Source: JAGPDB01 sp046331265
GTDB taxonomy: Bacteria > Actinomycetota > Acidimicrobiia > IMCC26256 > JAGPDB01
NCBI GenBank assembly: GCA_046331265.1
Contig: JAXLRE010000007.1
Span: 28,624-92,623 of the forward strand
Reading direction: 5' to 3'
DNA: 64,000 nucleotides
The first letter of the stretch is position 1. Every line of letters starts with the position of its first letter. The notes beneath the pieces were generated by a model. It searched no databases and was not told the origin of the DNA. It saw nothing but the letters and a program-made list of their open reading frames with translations. Shown here in pieces: positions 61,201 through 64,000 of this stretch. A program made the translations under genes and the position numbers.

Positions 61201-64000
61201 CTCGAGTTGCTGGTACTCCTTATCCAGATTCAAGTAAACGAAACACTACGGTTACAAGATGGGAACCATGGCAAGACCGTCAGCAAACTCGTTTTGTTAA
61301 CGACGAAACTTATTTGTACCCATATCCTCAAGTTTCTGACATAACTTTTGATGGCAACGACTTGATAGTTGGTATGCGAGATATCTACGCTGACACTACT
61401 CCTCCTAATGGCGTTCCACAACCTGGCCAACCATTCTTCTGGGGTGCTGCGCAAGGTGACTTGGTTCGTCTTTGTGGTTCAACAACTTCTGATCAATATG
61501 TACTTGAATCAAATAGAAGCTGTCCTGATGGACGAAAAGCAACGGGAGCAACACCTAATTATGATGAATCATTTAATGGTGAGCTTTCATTTGATACCAA
61601 CCACCATATGACTAACGGTCCTGGTGGCGGTGAATGGTTTACTGGTGAAGACCCTTGGGAATACTACGGTGAAGGTGCGTTAGGTGCAATTGCTAAACCT
61701 GGAGGTTTCAATACTTTCTTAGCAACACAAAGTGACCCTTCGAATTATCAATTCTTTGGTAACACAACATCTGCATGGGCTGCTGGTACTCGTTGGTTTA
61801 ACGCAAGTGCTGGTACTTCTTCTCGTGGTACAACTGTTTATAATCCAAATCAATCTGACTGGACATTTTCTAAAGCAGGTGGTTTGGGTGACTTAGAAGT
61901 TCTCTGTGATGAGGCTCCCCTACAGATTGGTAACCGAGTTTGGTTAGATGAAAACGGTAACGGTATCCAAGATCCTGCAGAAAATGGCATTGGTGGTATT
62001 GGCGTTGAATTAGTTGACGCAAATAACACAGTTGTTAAATCAACAACTACAAATGCTTCTGGTGAATACTTATTCTCTAATGTTGCTAAGAACACGCCAT
62101 ACACAGTCCGAGTTATTGCTTCTAGTGTTGCTGGAGCTGTTCCTACAACTGCTAATGCTGGATCAAACGATTCCATTGACAGTGATGGTGTTTTAGGAGC
62201 CAATGATTATATTTCTACATCAGTTGTAGGACATGTTGCTGGAGACAACGACCACACGTATGACTTTGGTTTCAAACCTGTTTATGCATTAGGTAACCAG
62301 GTTTTTGACGATGTAAACAACAACGGATTAAAAGATGCAAACGAGGTTGGTATTGCTGGTGTTGCAGTGACTCTATTAAAGAGTGACGGAACAGCAACTG
62401 GTAAAACTACAACAACGAATGCAAACGGAAATTATTATTTCGCGAACCTTGATCCAGGTAGTTACATTGTTCAAATTGTTGCACCTGCCGGTTATATTTC
62501 ATCAACAGGTATTAACGCTAAGGCAAGCGGTCCATACGAACCTGCGCCTAGTCCTGACACAAGTGCAAACTTAAAAGTCGATAACGACGACAATGGTACA
62601 ACCAAAAATAATGTCATAGTTTCGTTACCGGTAACTCTAGGTAAAGGCAAACAACCTGTAGGCGAATTAGAGGGAGACAAAATCAATACTCCTGATAATC
62701 AAAACGATTACACGGTTGACTTTGGTCTCTTTAAGCCAAGTTCACTAGGTGACAGAGTATGGAACGACACAAATAAGGACGGTATCCAGACAACAGGTGA
62801 AACTGGTGTTAGTGGCGTTAACGTTACTCTATATATAAATGCATGTGGTGTTGGCGGTACTGCTATTGCTACAACAACTACTGATGCTAACGGTATATAT
62901 AGTTTCGGAAATCTAGCTCCAGGAAATTATTATGTTGCATTCCAGTTGCCTAATGGTTCAGTCTTTACTCAAGCTTTGGCAGGTTCAGATCGAACTCTTG
63001 ATTCGAACGCTAATACATCTACTGGATGTAGCGAACAAATCACTCTTCCTGTAGGCACAACAAATAACACAATAGATGCAGGTATTAAACCCGCTATTGT
63101 TCCTATAGATTTAACTCTAAAGAAAGCTATAACTAACAAGCCACCTAGCGGTTCAACATATAAACCTGGTGATGTTGTTAACTATGAATTAACTGTTGGC
63201 AACATCGGTGATGGTGTTGCTCAAGTTGGATTTAAAGTTTCTGACGTTTTGCCTAGCGGCTTGACCTATCAAGGCGGCGCGACTGCTAGTGGATATAGCT
63301 GTAGTGTTACTGGACAAAAACTTGAATGTATTTCTGATCATACATTAGCTAAAGGTGTGACAGAGAAAATCACATATCATGCAGTAATTGCTAATACTTT
63401 TTCAACATCGACAAACTCGCTACAAAATGTTGCGACTATAACACCTAGCGTTAACGATGTTGTTGAAGATAATCCTTTGACTAACTGTGACGCTACTGGC
63501 GGATCTGTTGGCGGTAAAACATGTAACAATGTTGATAACCAAAGTTTTGGTTTGCCAATTGATTTACGTGTCGTTAAATCTATAGATACTTCAAAGAATC
63601 CAAGTTATAAACCTGGAACAAATGTTGAATATCTATTAACTGTTACTAATAATGGTCCAGCTACTGCAAAGTCTGGCTTTAAAGTTGAAGACGCTCTACC
63701 AAGTGAACTTAATTTCATAAGTGCAACTGGTACAGGTTATACATGTAATGCTTCTGGACAAGACATTACTTGTACTTCTGATCACACATTAGCTGTTGGT
63801 ACAACAGATGTTATTCGTGTGATTGCAAAGATCAAACCTGATCTTGTTATTACAGGTCAAGCAATTAAAAATATTGCAACTGTAAAACCAAGCACACAAG
63901 AACCATATGGCGAAACTGTTCCTGTTGATCCTTGTAATGCTGATGGTTCTAACAAGAATGAATGTAACAACAGAGACCCTGAAGTATTTAATGTACCTAA
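58224..64000 (+). CDS. Giant pseudo-glycosyltransferase/PilZ-like/adhesin fusion, partial (3' end outside window)
   Basis: One open frame of at least 1925 codons, checked by eye to the right edge. ATG 58224 has SD AAGGGAAG. Layout: TM about 4-22 and 33-53; a strongly degraded GT2-like cytoplasmic region (60-300; FIAWMNAGDVILED sits where DxD/HxPxPD is expected); TM 308-347 (two), 384-403 and 418-437. A PilZ-like domain (about 450-540) follows with D464-L-S-P-S-D, the RxxxR lost, then TM 583-602. The ectodomain has an SdrD-B-like module (616-730), a propeller-like region of ~500 aa (IGDIDISPDGKTLYATNL), three SdrD-B modules (from 1235, 1356 and 1507; WLDENGNGIQDP, FDDVNNNGLKD, WNDTNKDGIQ) and at least two DUF11 modules (from 1628 and 1779). 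Third paralogue of the 22-28 kb pair. Likely a surface fibre; sensing is inferred. Confidence 0.8.
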   Translation, partial: MKKNNISNIFIFIGFAYLAFRTYLQIQNATPMSWLVYAIELITVLELCFIYFAVTHQKKRNKKQREMITDAVAIIDARNCSQDELIASLYSIEESSEFDRALVLRNAVTNEVAFENIADYKKAILTEKIEITSNPKFIAWMNAGDVILEDTISQASAYFTDSIAVVFPKSALWSNEISNGSSPENSDIINDEVNAFISSTSSQEWAGESCIFTSEFFSENITSNVQNANFFATINKALNVAKAKSVYIDVIGFEQQDNNAFSRIETRTNEIRVGTKSLFRDGFKKSSIANLRYATRPLRALRTIAFFVVAGISVLTGKIPFPNSNIAIMFGACAFYVCALLAIKFLSNKRLDQISRIRTSLANLGSDLTSWLKKNTAIAKRINTFAGAALAIYLASCLVARWFLNFGNDVKSQNSAPALLFGIISLGYLVYGLELVGFKQRRNTLRRILNINAKFGRRAIEIADLSPSDCGVISSRPTEIGHEEVISLSIPQGNTTKEIHLQSRVVNSTKVGVNYRIGFVFESMSDEDKAILTKFCTLTYPLYVLRGHSRIAGDSSATDVSLATQKKTTSSITFLRNQSQKPLVRIAAIVALFAVAASNLPPYSRASAATTTGTANTISGVIFQDFNTNGVKDPGTTGSATDAPIAGVTVKATCDNSGVTTTGSATSNDKGEFIISNVTGQCRVETTSGIPTGMKSSQAGTDSNTLVQFHRSGTANVMFGLQYPGDYCQNNPNVLVTCFGRGNITVTYPNKGSIESNTWNSTSDWTDTVKFGKVGTVYGLAYKKDTKELFSSAYLRRKAGFGPMGIGGIYKTSLGTAGNPVTNWLNLETVAQKYGETLGANPRPANQTQYDLAVNDYETEPYVGRRGIGDIDISPDGKTLYATNLNTGSIYAIEIANPQNTQRLSITGTLNTSAGRTCSRTANANDFRIFGLGVKSNGDVFVGGVCTAQSTQNPNDLYYYVFKFDPSNNYSQKLVSTHDLKYDRSKAPNPWQSRVAGTPYPDSSKRNTTVTRWEPWQDRQQTRFVNDETYLYPYPQVSDITFDGNDLIVGMRDIYADTTPPNGVPQPGQPFFWGAAQGDLVRLCGSTTSDQYVLESNRSCPDGRKATGATPNYDESFNGELSFDTNHHMTNGPGGGEWFTGEDPWEYYGEGALGAIAKPGGFNTFLATQSDPSNYQFFGNTTSAWAAGTRWFNASAGTSSRGTTVYNPNQSDWTFSKAGGLGDLEVLCDEAPLQIGNRVWLDENGNGIQDPAENGIGGIGVELVDANNTVVKSTTTNASGEYLFSNVAKNTPYTVRVIASSVAGAVPTTANAGSNDSIDSDGVLGANDYISTSVVGHVAGDNDHTYDFGFKPVYALGNQVFDDVNNNGLKDANEVGIAGVAVTLLKSDGTATGKTTTTNANGNYYFANLDPGSYIVQIVAPAGYISSTGINAKASGPYEPAPSPDTSANLKVDNDDNGTTKNNVIVSLPVTLGKGKQPVGELEGDKINTPDNQNDYTVDFGLFKPSSLGDRVWNDTNKDGIQTTGETGVSGVNVTLYINACGVGGTAIATTTTDANGIYSFGNLAPGNYYVAFQLPNGSVFTQALAGSDRTLDSNANTSTGCSEQITLPVGTTNNTIDAGIKPAIVPIDLTLKKAITNKPPSGSTYKPGDVVNYELTVGNIGDGVAQVGFKVSDVLPSGLTYQGGATASGYSCSVTGQKLECISDHTLAKGVTEKITYHAVIANTFSTSTNSLQNVATITPSVNDVVEDNPLTNCDATGGSVGGKTCNNVDNQSFGLPIDLRVVKSIDTSKNPSYKPGTNVEYLLTVTNNGPATAKSGFKVEDALPSELNFISATGTGYTCNASGQDITCTSDHTLAVGTTDVIRVIAKIKPDLVITGQAIKNIATVKPSTQEPYGETVPVDPCNADGSNKNECNNRDPEVFNVP

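Noticed and set aside
59875..62574. Several plus-strand frames rich in Leu/Gln inside the giant gene
   Set aside because: Out-of-frame readings of repetitive Thr/Asn/Gly codons; the long frame from 58224 is uninterrupted.

Overview
The window is AT-rich, densely coded DNA from an actinobacterium. The main evidence is gene order. Read on the minus strand, it follows the conserved actinobacterial chromosome block tig-clpP-clpX-valS-folC-ndk-mreBCD-PBP2-rodA-rne/rng-rplU-rpmA-obgE-proB-proA-nadD-rsfS-leuS-comEA-comEC-holA-(rpsT)-lepA-hemW. A BldC-type regulator supports the same placement. The low G+C, the complete MreBCD/RodA elongation machinery and the short intergenic spaces suggest an uncultured low-G+C lineage such as a marine or freshwater Acidimicrobiia or Actinomarina-like organism. 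That placement is inference; no rRNA is present.

Layout: 1-3.7 kb holds hemW (partial), an NlpC/P60 wall hydrolase, lepA and rpsT. 3.7-6.8 kb has two paralogous secreted von Willebrand A proteins. 6.9-12.8 kb is holA, a short comEC, comEA and leuS. 13.0-17.1 kb carries a divergent DUF62 (SAM hydroxide adenosyltransferase-like) gene behind a structured leader, tRNA-Ala, a DUF378 protein, rsfS, nadD and a photolyase. 17.1-22.2 kb is proA, a degenerate GGDEF protein, a BldC-like regulator, proB, obgE, rpmA and rplU. 22.2-28.5 kb is an accessory insertion between rplU and rne/rng. It encodes two membrane proteins built like cellulose synthase BcsA (GT2-like fold plus PilZ domain) but without catalytic residues, and one of them is fused to a large adhesin-like ectodomain. 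28.6-34.6 kb has rne/rng, a glutamine amidotransferase, a methyltransferase and a frameshifted surface-protein gene. 34.6-51.8 kb is the elongasome operon, ndk, folC, valS, a Nudix hydrolase, a subtilase, clpX, clpP and tig. 51.9-58.0 kb has membrane transporters, an MFS/sugar-dehydrogenase pair and four tRNA genes. From 58,224 to the right edge runs a third and much larger BcsA-like/PilZ/adhesin fusion, unfinished at the window end.

The most unusual content is this family of three 'pseudo-glycosyltransferase + PilZ' proteins. All share one predicted topology: two TM segments, a cytoplasmic GT2-like domain, four TM segments, a cytoplasmic PilZ domain and a last TM segment. Two of them continue outside the cell into SdrD-B-like and DUF11-like surface modules. 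This would physically link a possible intracellular c-di-GMP sensor to an extracellular fibre in one chain. Other surface genes (vWA pair, frameshifted repeat protein, subtilase with C-terminal repeats, NlpC/P60 hydrolase) indicate a heavily decorated envelope. Several genes also have a hairpin that would mask the ribosome binding site, most strikingly the DUF62-like gene, which has a strong intrinsic terminator directly upstream.
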